Assembly: GCA_002449145.1 (NCBI GenBank)
Contig: DKCG01000032.1
Span: 31,224-95,223 of the forward strand
Direction of reading: 5' to 3'
DNA length: 64,000 nucleotides
Source: Christensenella sp. UBA6880
Lineage (GTDB): Bacteria > Bacillota > Clostridia > Christensenellales > CAG-917
Positions within the stretch are counted from its first letter, which is position 1. Every line of letters starts with the position of its first letter. Positions 52,024 to 62,300 of the stretch are shown piece after piece. The position numbers and the translations under genes were made by a program. A model generated the notes under the pieces. The model had not been told where the DNA came from. It was given only the letters and a program-made list of their open reading frames with translations, and did not search any database.

Positions 52024-52318
52024 TTATAAAGACAGGAATTGTTGTGTTGCAAATGAAAGATTTTTGCTTGATAAATCATTTATGACTTGATATCATAACA
52101 AACGGAAATAGAGCAAAATCTCGCATTAATTTTTCTGAAAAGAGCTCGGAAAACTGGTATTGTTTTTGGTATTATTTTAGTTTGAAAATTATTTTGAAAT
52201 CTAAAATTTACCGAAAAAACGAACAAAATTAGCGGTTTTAGACGAAAAATATTGCCTAAAATGGCTAAAAACGTGCGGAAATCGCTTATTTTAATAGGAT
52301 TTTGAGAATTTTTCAAAA
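52024..52318. other. AT-rich right end of the inner element
   Basis: No gene is supported. It holds the right arm-type repeats and runs up to the right core at 52319. Confidence 0.5.
52156..52178 (+). repeat. Right arm-type direct repeats of the inner element
   Basis: GGTATTGTTTTT at 52156 and GGTATTATTTT at 52168, a 12-base step, about 140 bases inside the right core. They match the repeats at 48276-48308 best. Confidence 0.55.
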
Positions 52319-52363
52319 CTCCTAAGCGGAACGCCGTTGGTTCGACTCCAATCAGGCAGGCCA
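52319..52363 (+). pseudogene. 3' half of split tRNA-Arg(CCT), copy B
   Basis: Begins with the core CTCCTAAG, then the anticodon strand GCGGA, T-arm GTTGG TTCGACT CCAAT, acceptor strand CAGGCAG, discriminator G and CCA. It completes the 5' half at 48353-48392. To its left lies element sequence with no 5' half, so the split gene is not restored at this junction. Confidence 0.95.
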
Positions 52364-52366
52364 GCC

Positions 52367-52402
52367 GTCAGTCACTTTTTTCGTGGAGTGGCTGACTTTT
52401 TT
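52367..52402 (+). terminator. Terminator after the tRNA B 3' half
   Basis: GTCAGTCAC and GTGGCTGAC pair and are followed by TTTTTT. The same order (tRNA, terminator, minus-strand DNA-binding gene) occurs after tRNA C at 48681. Confidence 0.75.
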
Positions 52403-52677
52403 ATGCCTAAACACTGCATATATTTTTTCCACATTTTGCTTTCGCGACGGTTTATTTTCTTGAGGTGTGGCAAAAGTTGGTCGTAGTTTACAATCCACTT
52501 GTTGCCGAACTTATACTTAAATACCGTCGTGTCCGTTTTCAAAAAATCACGTATTTCATCGGCGTGTATAAAACGGTCGCCTGTCTTTCGGTGTTTGTTC
52601 CACTCTCTCGCACAATCTTTAATGTTCCTTAACTTAGGTATCTTGTATTCGTGTTCCTGCAAATCATATTGCAACAC
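52372..52677 (-). CDS. Excisionase-like DNA-binding protein of the outer element
   Basis: About 101 residues. KIPKLRNIKDCAREWNKHRK aligns with the start of the small protein at 49183, and FKYKFGNKWIVNYDQL ends its domain in the same W-I-x-N pattern. The C-terminus is Lys/Arg-rich (NRRESKMWKKYMQ). No ATG stands where the homologue starts, so the start is uncertain (TTG or GTG) and the gene may be decaying. It lies outside the inner element, beyond the 3' half of tRNA B, and is taken as the remnant of the outer element. Confidence 0.55.
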   Translation of the reverse strand: MLQYDLQEHEYKIPKLRNIKDCAREWNKHRKTGDRFIHADEIRDFLKTDTTVFKYKFGNKWIVNYDQLLPHLKKINRRESKMWKKYMQCLGIKKSATPRKK

Positions 52678-52704
52678 AAACGTGAATTATCAAATAAACC
52701 AAAA

Positions 52705-52738
52705 AGAAAAACGACTTTCACTTGAAAGCCGTTTTTCA
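52705..52738. terminator. Terminator after the giant lipoprotein gene
   Basis: AAAAACGACTTTCA and TGAAAGCCGTTTTT form a stem with T-runs on both strands, 20 bases beyond the stop codon of the minus-strand gene. Confidence 0.8.
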
Positions 52739-52759
52739 TATCTCGCACAATCTGCGTTA

Positions 52760-55700
52760 TTACAGCGTATAAGTCGTGCCTTTTGTCATGCTCGTACCAT
52801 CTGCAAGACGAGCCGCCTCTGTGACTTTGTATCTATTGGAATTATTGTGTTCGTATGCAGTTACAGAAAGTGTGCTAGTCACTTTTGCAGTTCCGCCTTT
52901 TCCTGTGCCTTGTACAATACCGCCGAATGCCGTTGCCTCAAACGTTCCGCCGTCAATTATAAGTGTTGCAGCCTTGCCTTTTGATACGGGATATACTCTA
53001 ATACTATTTGTGTCTGTAAAATTACTATATACAATCAAGTTACCCGTGGAAGAAAGTTTGCCGTTTGTTCTTACAGTTATAATTGCGCCTGGCATTATTT
53101 TGTATTTATAGCCTGCATTGAGTGTAGTAGCCGTAGTTCCATTGCCTATACTTATATTATAAGTCCAAGGGATAGGGAAGTATGTCTTACTCATACTTGC
53201 AGTTATACCCTGTACTTCCATATCAAGAGATCCCATCGTAGCCGTTCCAACGAAAGTGAGAGTTGTTACCTCAGTTGACGCATTATACGATTTATCAATA
53301 TACCCTCCGTTTGTTATTTGTAATATACCGCTTGATGAGATTGCGTCAATTGTTGTGGTATTGTGTTTATCACTTGCCCACAAATCTGCATATCCCGTGA
53401 GCTTTGAGCCAGAATAGTATCGGCTGTTGCATTGGATATTTGGCATTTCGTATTCACTAAAAGGAGCAACACGATTTGTCCAACTATCAATCAACATAGC
53501 CGCATCCCATGCTTTATAGACGGTGTAAGATCCGCCCTTGAAGTCGCGCACCACAAACGGGCTATACACGTTGCCGCCATTAAACGTTGCCTGACCGCTG
53601 CCGTTTACAAGACCGCGAACATCAAATTTGCCGCTGTTCAATACAATGTTGCCATTGTTTACAATCTTGCTATAAGCACCCGAAGTGTGTCCCTCAAATG
53701 GTAGTGTCGTGCTACCGAGACGTCCCGCAACGATAATATTGCCGCCACCAATCGTAATAGTAATACCGTTGTTTATTGTAAGTGTGTAATCTGCTCCAAC
53801 CGAGTTCCAAGCATAACTTGCTGTTGTCATTGGTGATTCGCCGCTTACTACGTAATCGTTATCAACAGATACAGAACCTGCCGTCTTTGAGTAATTTGCA
53901 GTTTTAAGACCGACAATTAGAGTTACACCACTCGGGACTGTAACAGATTTGGATATAAACGCATTGCCGACGAGATATACGGTTTTTCCTGACGTTGCTT
54001 TTGCAAGTGCGCCTTCAACTGTGTAATATTCACTATTGAGTTGCGCTGCATATACGCTGAAGGGAATATCGATATATGCCGCATTGTAGTTGGTCGTTTC
54101 GCTTGCGCTCACACGCACGGTGTAGATGCCGCCGTCAATCATTTGCGTTTTGCCCGTCGGAGCAATGAGGGAATAAGAGAACGTCGGATCCCAACCTTGC
54201 ACGCCACGCACAAGGCTTGCCACGCTCACACCCTCGGGGCTTGCCGTACCCGCGATTATACCTGCATAGTCGATTGCAGAGCCTGTCCATCTTGCGCCAA
54301 ATTCGCCGTCAAAATGGAATTGAGCGTTGACTTTTGCAAGCGTTATTTTGATTACCACACCCGTATAAACGTTGTAGTTGGTCTTGTCTTTGCAGTACCT
54401 TGCGGAATAACCCGCGTCGTTCTTGTCGCATGTCACAAGTTTGTTTGCATCCACCCACTCAAAGCCCGTACCCATGAGGGAATATGCGGCAAGCGTTTTG
54501 CCGTATTCGTACGTGCCTGTGAGATTGACGTTTGCAAGCGCCGCATCCACTTGTTCCTTGGTGTAGTTTGCCTTGTTCACGACAAGCGTTTGCGCATTGC
54601 CGTAATTTACGCTGTAGTTGTCAAGTTCTTCGCACACCACGTTGAAGGTGTATTTGGTGACGTTTGCGTCCGCACCCTTCGTGTAGTTGGTTGTGAATGT
54701 CGCTTTGCCATCGAGCAAACTCTTGTCGTCGCCGTTCACAAATCCGTATACTTCGTATGCAAAGTCCGTAGGAACGTCGTCTCCGTACGTGATTGCGTCG
54801 TGCGCAACCGCATTAAGGTTGAGAGTTGCTTTGTTGACGATAAGTTTTGAATTGACGTATGCGATGTCATAGTTATCCAAGACGAATTTTACTATCGTCA
54901 CGTCAAACGTACCTGCACGTTTTGCGCTGTTATAATCGCATGCATATGCGTTCGGGAATTCAAAGTCTGCAGCCGTTTCGCTGTATGCAAATCCCGAGTA
55001 AGCAAATTCGTAACTCGGCATAGCCTCGCCGTACGTAATGGTCTGCGTTCTGCTCAAACTGACGGTTAAAGTGGCTTTTGTGATAGCCACAACACCGCTT
55101 TGTGCTGTTATGTCGTAATTTCTGTTTGTTTCGTCAAGGCTGTCGAATGTCGGCGTTACGGTGTAATTTCCGACGTTCTTTTGGTCAAAATCAAAATATG
55201 CTGCGAGCGTATCGTTGTCGTAAAGCGTTCCGCTTACAATCTCGTACGCGAGGTTGATTTCTTGCCCGTATATGGACGTCACGTTTTTTGTCTTGACTGC
55301 AATCGGTCGAGGCAATACTACAACGCTGATGTCGCAATCCACCACTTCATAGTTGCACAAGGCGAAATTATTATCCTTTGCGCTTGCGTTTACAGCGTAA
55401 CTTCCGACGCCGCAACCCACGCTATACACGTGCGAGAAAACGATATACTGTCTTGCGCTCTCGTATTCGTTGCCGTTGTCGTCAACTATCTTATAACTGT
55501 CAAACGCACCGACTTCCTTGCCGTATACGACGGTGTATTTGCTGTTTTCGTTCTGCACGAGTTTGACTTGCCTTGCGCTTACAATCAAGTCTGCGCCGTT
55601 CCAATGGCAATTGTAGTTGCCGCCGTTGTACGTAAGGTTTGCACAGACGTTGTAACTGCCAACGTGTTCTGCGTCGTAGTTGCTTACGTAGATTTCAACC

Positions 55701-58700
55701 GTCACGAGCTTTTCATCGCCGTTGAAGAAACCTTGCGCCGTGTATGCCGTTTGGTCGATATTAAGAGCGTCGCCAAACGTCATCGTTTGATTTCGGAGGT
55801 TGATATATGCGTTTGCTTTGTCGATTTTTACGGTGTAACTGTCCTCGTACGTTATGGGATTGACAATACCCTCAATCGTTTTGCTGAGTTTGTAGTACAC
55901 CGTATATGTGCCTGCGTTTGAGAAGGAGGGTGCAACCACGCCCCAGTTTTGATTGTCAACGCTATACGTGATGCTTGCGCCTTCTTCTATGTTTTTCACT
56001 TGCACGCAATGAGCCGTGCCGTCATACGAGAACGTCGTAAGCGAGTTCACGTTATGATCGATGGATATCTCGGCAATCTCTATATTGATGGTGAAGTAGG
56101 AGTAGGATATCGTGTAGTATTCCGTTACGTCATCGCCGTTTTTGTTTGTGACCTTAAAGCCGTTCATGACGAACAATGCCTCAAAATCTTCTTGCTTGTC
56201 GTTATCTTCAAACGTATAAACGCCCACTTTGTCCGTAATGGTGCTAATCGTGCCTTCGATAACGTCGCCGTTGTAGAGCGGTGTCGCTGCGCTTGCGATG
56301 TCGAACGTTGCCACTTCACCCACTTTATATGCAAATTTATTTGTCATCGAAAGGGTGAACGGACGTGCGGTAACCTTGATTTCTGCCGACGTCACGGTAA
56401 ATTCATAGTTTTCCTTCAAGTAGTCTGTTGTCGGAACTGCACGAAGTTCGAAACTTCCGATCATGCCGGGAGTGTATACCTCTTCGGGATCCGTGCCGAA
56501 TCTGCCGCGCACAAGCGAGAACGAGTAGTTGTCCTTATCCGATACGGTGAGCCGTTTCTCAATAGGAGCGTCCAAACCGTTTTTATCGTCGATGCTCAAA
56601 ATCATATTGTTTTTGGCAAAATAGTTGCTTGTATCTTTACCATAGAGCAAACGGGTTTGTCCTGCAGAATCCAATTTCAATATAGTCGGTCTCTTCGTGA
56701 TTTCGATTATTCCGCTTTCCGCCGTTACGGCGTAGTTGCCGTTGCCGCTTGTTGCGGATATCTCCGTCTGTCCGACGAGCGTGTAATTACCGTTTTCGGC
56801 AGAGTAGTCGCTTTGACATACCACAACTTCGTTTACGTCGTCGCCTTCAACGATAGAGCCACCCGTGATAGTGAACGTGCATTTGCCGAGCTTTTCGCCG
56901 TAAATCACGGTTATATTGTTCATTTTGACGGAAATTTCACGCATTGTCACCGTGACTTGCGCCTTAACCGCGCTGTTGTCTGCGAGAGTGTAGTTCCCGT
57001 CGTTGTTCTTGAGTGCGCAATTGACGTAATATTCGCCGCCTACCACGTGCCTGTTGTCCGCCGCATAGTCTGTCGTGAGTGCGATGATGTCTGCAATATC
57101 GTCTGCGCTATAAAGCCCGCTTACCGTTACGAGGTCGTTAATGTCGAGTGCAAGAGTCTCGCCGTACGTGACGGATACGGGCTTAACCGTAACGCTCAAT
57201 GCAACTTTATTGACGGTGAGCGTTGCGCTGTTCATTGTGAAATCGAAGTTTTGCGTTGCGTCGCTGCGCGTCTCGCTCTTCGCGCCGATTGTGAGTACGA
57301 TCGGGTACGAGCCGACAGGGTTACCGACCTCGTACGCGCACGCGAGCGTGTACGACAATAAATTATAGTCGTTGCCGCTTACGCTATACAAAGTCTTGTC
57401 AAAGCTGAATGCCTCGCCATACACGGTTTCTTGATTCTTAATCGTGATGTCGAGCTTTACCTTGTTGATTGTAACGACGTAACTGCCGCTTACGCTCTTA
57501 TAATTTTTGCGTGACACCGTGTAGTAAACGGTATATTCGCCTGCGTCGGTGAAGTGCGGTTGCGCGGCGGTGTATTCGCCGTCTTGCTCGAGCGAGTACG
57601 TAACGTCAAAGTTGTAACTCTTGACTGCCTCGCCGTGGCTTTGATTGTCAAACGTAAACGTATTCTCTTCGCTTGTAGGAACGGTGTAATCGTCGCTATT
57701 TATCGTCGCAAGCGAGATTGATGCGGTGGCGGTGAAGGTTACGTTATAATTTGCCGCAACGTTCTTTCCCTCTTCGTCCACGATTGTGAGCGTGCTTGTA
57801 ATCATGTTATCCGCAAGACTGTATTCGCCCACGCCGCTCGCCGACGTTTTGAGGACAAGTTTCAATACGTGTCCGTTAAGCACGCCGTCAAAACTTTCGT
57901 TACAGTACGTTTTTGATAGCGTCGAGCCGTCGTATTTTTTGCCGAATGCAAGCGCGCTCTTTGCCGTCACGTCTTTCTTGCCAACGACAATCTTGCTTTG
58001 CACAAAGCTCACGTCGTATTTGTCCGATTCAAAACCGCTTGCGCTTATAGTATATTCGCCAACGCCCGATGCCTGCGTATAAGCGGTATCCCATTGCAAG
58101 TTCGCAGTGTCGATTGCGCTTTGGTCGTCGTCATACTTAAATCCCGTATATTGAACGCTCAAAACAGGCAAATTATCACCGTAAGTGATGTTTATCTGTG
58201 CAATTGTCGCACTTAAAGTGGCTTTTTTCACGGTTACGGTCACAAACGAGCTCTTTGCGTTGCTCGTTTGAGTGCCGTCGGATGCGGTTACGGAGCATCT
58301 GATAACATGCTCGCCCGCGCCGAGTTTATCGATATTCGCGCTTTCGCCTTTTGCGATGCTCACGCCGTTTTCAAACCACTCGTAAGTATAAGCGATACCC
58401 TCGATTTTCTCGGATATCGAGGCGGTGAGGTTTGCCTTCTCGCCGTACGTGATTTCAAAGTCTTTATTTACGGTCGGCTGTTGCGGAGCGTCAATAGTCC
58501 ACTTTGCATAGTATGTCTTGTCGCCGCTAAACGTCGTTTCGGCAGTCGCTTGATTGCATTTCTCGTCGTACCAACCTGCAAACTTATATCCGTTCTTAGT
58601 CGGGTTCTCGTTGTCGCTCGGCAATGTTATCTTGTCGCCGAATGTTCCGGTTGCGGTTTTGATGACGTTCTCGCCGTCTGTAAATTTGACGGTGCATTCG

Positions 58701-59224
58701 ATTTTTGACACTTCCGCATACACGTAAGCGTCGCTCTTGACGTTGTCAAAACTCTCCGTCCATTTGACAAAGATATCGCCGACTTTGAGGTTTTGAGCAA
58801 TCGTTTCCTCGCTTGGTGCAAGTGCGCTCTCGCCCCAGTCGACGGTTTGAGTGGATATCGGATCCTCGCCTTCGTACAGGAAGAAATAGACTGCGTACGT
58901 CTTTATCTTCCATTGTGCGTACAGCGTAAACGACGCGGTTTCCGCCTTGCTTGCGTCAAATGCGTTTTCGCCTCCCTTGTCAAACGTCCAACCGACAAAG
59001 TCGTATCCCTCGCGCGTAGGCGGAGTATAGGATATGGACTCTTCGATATTGAGGACTTTCTCAAACGTGTTTCCCGTGCCGTCGTTGAAGTCAAACGTAA
59101 TGACTTTCATTGCGTCTTGACCGCCCGTTTTGTTGCACGCGACAAGCACGGCAGACACAATGAGAATAAGTGCCATCGCAATTGTCAATGCAAGCAGTTT
59201 GCTTTTGTTTCTTGTCTTGTTCAT
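52760..59224 (-). CDS. Giant surface lipoprotein with InlB-type and MBG-like repeats
   Basis: A 2154-residue secreted protein. The signal peptide ends in the lipobox SAVLVAC (Cys near residue 30), so it is anchored by lipid. Three InlB/Listeria-Bacteroides repeats follow (about 40-245, for example REGYDFVGWTFDKGG), an Ig-like part near 250-335, then about a dozen MBG/YDG-like repeats marked by YG-turns (ITYGDNLP, TVYGEAFS, VTYGETLA, SIYGQEIN, ITYGEAMP), and a C-terminal 450 residues rich in Gly, Thr and Asn that look like a beta-helix. No LPXTG motif or final membrane segment. An adhesin role is likely. Start at 59224 is chosen; a TTG lies 12 bases before. Confidence 0.88.
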   Translation of the reverse strand: MNKTRNKSKLLALTIAMALILIVSAVLVACNKTGGQDAMKVITFDFNDGTGNTFEKVLNIEESISYTPPTREGYDFVGWTFDKGGENAFDASKAETASFTLYAQWKIKTYAVYFFLYEGEDPISTQTVDWGESALAPSEETIAQNLKVGDIFVKWTESFDNVKSDAYVYAEVSKIECTVKFTDGENVIKTATGTFGDKITLPSDNENPTKNGYKFAGWYDEKCNQATAETTFSGDKTYYAKWTIDAPQQPTVNKDFEITYGEKANLTASISEKIEGIAYTYEWFENGVSIAKGESANIDKLGAGEHVIRCSVTASDGTQTSNAKSSFVTVTVKKATLSATIAQINITYGDNLPVLSVQYTGFKYDDDQSAIDTANLQWDTAYTQASGVGEYTISASGFESDKYDVSFVQSKIVVGKKDVTAKSALAFGKKYDGSTLSKTYCNESFDGVLNGHVLKLVLKTSASGVGEYSLADNMITSTLTIVDEEGKNVAANYNVTFTATASISLATINSDDYTVPTSEENTFTFDNQSHGEAVKSYNFDVTYSLEQDGEYTAAQPHFTDAGEYTVYYTVSRKNYKSVSGSYVVTINKVKLDITIKNQETVYGEAFSFDKTLYSVSGNDYNLLSYTLACAYEVGNPVGSYPIVLTIGAKSETRSDATQNFDFTMNSATLTVNKVALSVTVKPVSVTYGETLALDINDLVTVSGLYSADDIADIIALTTDYAADNRHVVGGEYYVNCALKNNDGNYTLADNSAVKAQVTVTMREISVKMNNITVIYGEKLGKCTFTITGGSIVEGDDVNEVVVCQSDYSAENGNYTLVGQTEISATSGNGNYAVTAESGIIEITKRPTILKLDSAGQTRLLYGKDTSNYFAKNNMILSIDDKNGLDAPIEKRLTVSDKDNYSFSLVRGRFGTDPEEVYTPGMIGSFELRAVPTTDYLKENYEFTVTSAEIKVTARPFTLSMTNKFAYKVGEVATFDIASAATPLYNGDVIEGTISTITDKVGVYTFEDNDKQEDFEALFVMNGFKVTNKNGDDVTEYYTISYSYFTINIEIAEISIDHNVNSLTTFSYDGTAHCVQVKNIEEGASITYSVDNQNWGVVAPSFSNAGTYTVYYKLSKTIEGIVNPITYEDSYTVKIDKANAYINLRNQTMTFGDALNIDQTAYTAQGFFNGDEKLVTVEIYVSNYDAEHVGSYNVCANLTYNGGNYNCHWNGADLIVSARQVKLVQNENSKYTVVYGKEVGAFDSYKIVDDNGNEYESARQYIVFSHVYSVGCGVGSYAVNASAKDNNFALCNYEVVDCDISVVVLPRPIAVKTKNVTSIYGQEINLAYEIVSGTLYDNDTLAAYFDFDQKNVGNYTVTPTFDSLDETNRNYDITAQSGVVAITKATLTVSLSRTQTITYGEAMPSYEFAYSGFAYSETAADFEFPNAYACDYNSAKRAGTFDVTIVKFVLDNYDIAYVNSKLIVNKATLNLNAVAHDAITYGDDVPTDFAYEVYGFVNGDDKSLLDGKATFTTNYTKGADANVTKYTFNVVCEELDNYSVNYGNAQTLVVNKANYTKEQVDAALANVNLTGTYEYGKTLAAYSLMGTGFEWVDANKLVTCDKNDAGYSARYCKDKTNYNVYTGVVIKITLAKVNAQFHFDGEFGARWTGSAIDYAGIIAGTASPEGVSVASLVRGVQGWDPTFSYSLIAPTGKTQMIDGGIYTVRVSASETTNYNAAYIDIPFSVYAAQLNSEYYTVEGALAKATSGKTVYLVGNAFISKSVTVPSGVTLIVGLKTANYSKTAGSVSVDNDYVVSGESPMTTASYAWNSVGADYTLTINNGITITIGGGNIIVAGRLGSTTLPFEGHTSGAYSKIVNNGNIVLNSGKFDVRGLVNGSGQATFNGGNVYSPFVVRDFKGGSYTVYKAWDAAMLIDSWTNRVAPFSEYEMPNIQCNSRYYSGSKLTGYADLWASDKHNTTTIDAISSSGILQITNGGYIDKSYNASTEVTTLTFVGTATMGSLDMEVQGITASMSKTYFPIPWTYNISIGNGTTATTLNAGYKYKIMPGAIITVRTNGKLSSTGNLIVYSNFTDTNSIRVYPVSKGKAATLIIDGGTFEATAFGGIVQGTGKGGTAKVTSTLSVTAYEHNNSNRYKVTEAARLADGTSMTKGTTYTL

Positions 59225-59331
59225 ATTAAACCCCAATGTAATTTCTCCCTCTCCCTTGATATTTTTCGCATGGAAATGAGATGGTGTGATTAGGTTTTAT
59301 ATTTATACAATCGCAAAAATGCGTTTGTTTC

Positions 59332-62300
59332 TTATTTTGGCGAGTAGTTGCTCGTAGCGTCAAACATCACGAAACGGAAATCTTCCGTACCGGCGGCGTA
59401 GGGCAGCATTTCGCCTTGCGTTTTGAGTTTTTCGTCCGTAGATTTTGCAAGCACGCCGATATTGACGTTATATTGACGCATCGCCTCGTACGTGTATTGG
59501 CTCATGTCGAGAATATGATAATTCTTTCCGCCTCCGTAGAAAGCGATTCCGCCGTGCACATAGTTCTTATCGCCGACTGTCTTGATGATGTTTTGACATT
59601 CGCTTTTTTGGCGTCTCACTTCCAACAGCATCTCTTTTATATTGAGAGACAGGAACGCAAATCGTTGCGTATCGCTGTTGAGCGATGTTTCGATAAGAGT
59701 GGAACTATCCACTTGCTCGAGGTCTTTCCAATCTTCCAGCACCACGTCGCCAACGAGATGCAAAATGGCAGGGTAGCTCGTCGCCGCAAGCCCGTTCCAG
59801 CCTGCAAGACTTCCGCTCATAGTCGTCTCGCCGCTGTCGAGGAAACTGCCTGCAAAGTGGCTCTCAAGCCCAACCGTAAACAATCCGCTCTTTGTCAGCA
59901 CGCTGTCTTTAAGCACGACGTCGGTAAGCACGTAGTTGGACATAAAGAAGTTGTCGTTTGCAAGATCGTCGCATTCGGGCTTGTTGTTTTGCTTATAATC
60001 CGCTCCCGTTGAATCCTTAAACGCAGGGGACAGATTGCTCGAATTGCCTTGCAAGAACCTATTCGTGCCGATTTTGAGGATAAACTCTCTTGCCGTTTGC
60101 AATCTGCATCCGTCAATAGTCACGTTTATCTTTTCTTGCGCAATATTCGGCGTTTCGCTCGTCACGTTATCGCGCCCGAATATGCGCACGCAAGTGCGCC
60201 CGTTCTTCACGCGGCAATTTTTGATGGTAGCGTCGCTCATAATTTCGAGCGTAGTGCCGATATAATTGAGCAAGTTAAGTTCCATCGTATCGCCGTCGTA
60301 CAGCGATTCGTCGTCGCAGCCTGCCAAAACCACGTTATCGAGAGTAATGCCGTCCTTTCTTACGAGGAAGGATATATTGTCCTGTCCCTTGACGGACGCA
60401 ATCTTCGTTCCGTTCATATACGCCGCAACGAAATCGAGCGGACCTTTGAACACCGCATAATCGTGCAACACGCCCGTGCTGTCGATAACGTTGGTGATAT
60501 ACTCCGTGTTGAGCATATATCCGTTGCCGTATATATTGTTCGTAAACTCGTAGCAATAGCGCACCGTTTGCTTGCCTTTGCCTTTATTCTCGTAATATCT
60601 GCAATCCGCCGTGGAGTAAATCTCTTTGGTGTACGACATGAGTTTTTCACCCATCGTCGTTTCGTCATACTTGGCTTTTCCGTTTTCGTCAAACAGATTT
60701 TCGCCGAGATAAATATCCTTTTCAAGCACGATTTGCTTATTTTGCGAGCCTGCAAGCGTCAGTTCGTCATATGAGGATACATACACGCCGTTTACGGCTT
60801 TGAACGTTATGGATGCCGGCGACGCGTTAAATCTCTCGCCGTATTTCCAACTTGCGCTTATCGTAACGTCGCCCGTATCTTTTATGACGAAATGCACTTT
60901 TCCGTCAATCGTTTCTATGCTCGCCACGGATTCGTTGCTTGATTTGAAAATTATGTTTTCAAAATCCGTCACTTCCGCTTGCGCCTTGTCGCCGCCTATC
61001 ACGGTGTTGAAGAGGGTGGTGATATAATCCGTTTTTACCGACGTATTACCCTCGTAGTATTGATTTGCGATTGCAAGCGAGCCGAGCCCGTATTTTGTCA
61101 CGGATTCGTTGAACATCAGCGACGTATAAGCCTTTGTCGTAACGAGTTCTCTTTGTATAGTTCCGCTTGCCGTCACCGAGCCGTTTTCCACACGTTCCCA
61201 TTCTATTCTCAACGTCGTCGAGCCGTCACCCACCGCTTGGATATAGCAATATTCGTTGTTTTGAGCGGATATTCTGGCAACGTTCTCGTTTTCGATAAAC
61301 CACTTATATTGCAACGCCGCATACGGCTCCACGGACACCGTAAATTTGGTGTTTTCGCCATCGAGCAGTACGAGACCGTCCTTTCCGTCGGAATTTCCGA
61401 ACGAGTTCACGGAGAAATCGATGTCCGCAAAAGACAATCTGAAGTGGCGCACGCTTGCCGTATCGTCGCCCGTCTTAATCGAACATCTTATATTTGAAGT
61501 CGCAGAAGTCACGGGGTTTGCAAGCGTCACGTCAATCGCATACGAGTGGTCGTTCACGTCGTCCAACTTGCGCACGGAGTACGTTGCGCCGGGAATGCCC
61601 GATACTTGTATGTTTCCGTCCGTTACGCCGGCGTAATCGACGTAAAGGGTAAATTGCTTTGTGTTGAGCGGCGCGATAATGGTAGGCATGTTGGCGGTAG
61701 AATTTGCAGGCGCAATCTCGCCGTTTACGGATACGTCGCCGTCTTTGCGCACCTTAAACGCTATGCGTTTAGTCACGGTTTGCCCGAATGCGTTCACGAC
61801 GTGCATTTTCACCGTCGTGTCCGTATCGAAGTACGCATACACTCTTCCGCTCACTTCGTTGACGGTAAGCGCGGACGCGTTTTCGCTTTCGTATTTGACT
61901 TGCACGTTTGTCGCCGTTTGCGGATAATAGTCGCCGCCGAGTATAAACGTGCCGGTATTCACCGCGGCGGTGTAATCGTCGCCGTTTCTGTCGAGAGACA
62001 CGACGTTTCCATGTACGTCAGAGAGGGTGGGCGTGTATTCCAATATTCCGCTCGAGCCGATATTGAACACTACGCTGTCGGAATATCCGCCGTCCTTGCT
62101 TGTATAAGTGAGTTTTGCAATACCCACGTCGTTGAGGCTGAACGAGCCGTCGCTGTTGAGGCTTACGATATCGCTTGCCTCGCCCGTGTGTGCGTCGGTG
62201 ACGGTAAGGGAGTAGGCGCGGTTTTTCGCCTTGTAGGGCAGCACTTCTACCGCAAGGTCGCTTTCATACATGGGATGCTCGTAGTTTGCAAGGTCAAAGG

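Larger units (their letters stand above)
48385..52326. mobile_element. Integrated element splitting tRNA-Arg(CCT) in the anticodon loop
   Basis: The element is bounded by two copies of CTCCTAAG (48385-48392 and 52319-52326) that derive from the anticodon loop of the split tRNA B. Its contents in order: arm repeats, promoter, complete tRNA-Arg(CCT), terminator, two minus-strand excisionase-like genes, a truncated tyrosine integrase, a truncated DUF4143 ATPase fragment, an AbiE-type toxin-antitoxin pair and right arm repeats. It is AT-rich compared with its surroundings. With its integrase broken it is probably fixed in place. Confidence 0.9.

Noticed and set aside
52080..52316. Minus-strand frame of 78 codons at the right end of the element
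   Set aside because: Very AT-rich, Phe/Ile/Lys composition, covers the arm repeats, no ribosome site.
55949..57361. Plus-strand frame of 470 codons in the giant lipoprotein gene
   Set aside because: Shadow frame; Val/Arg/Cys-rich product with no domain, while the minus frame has clear repeats and a lipobox.
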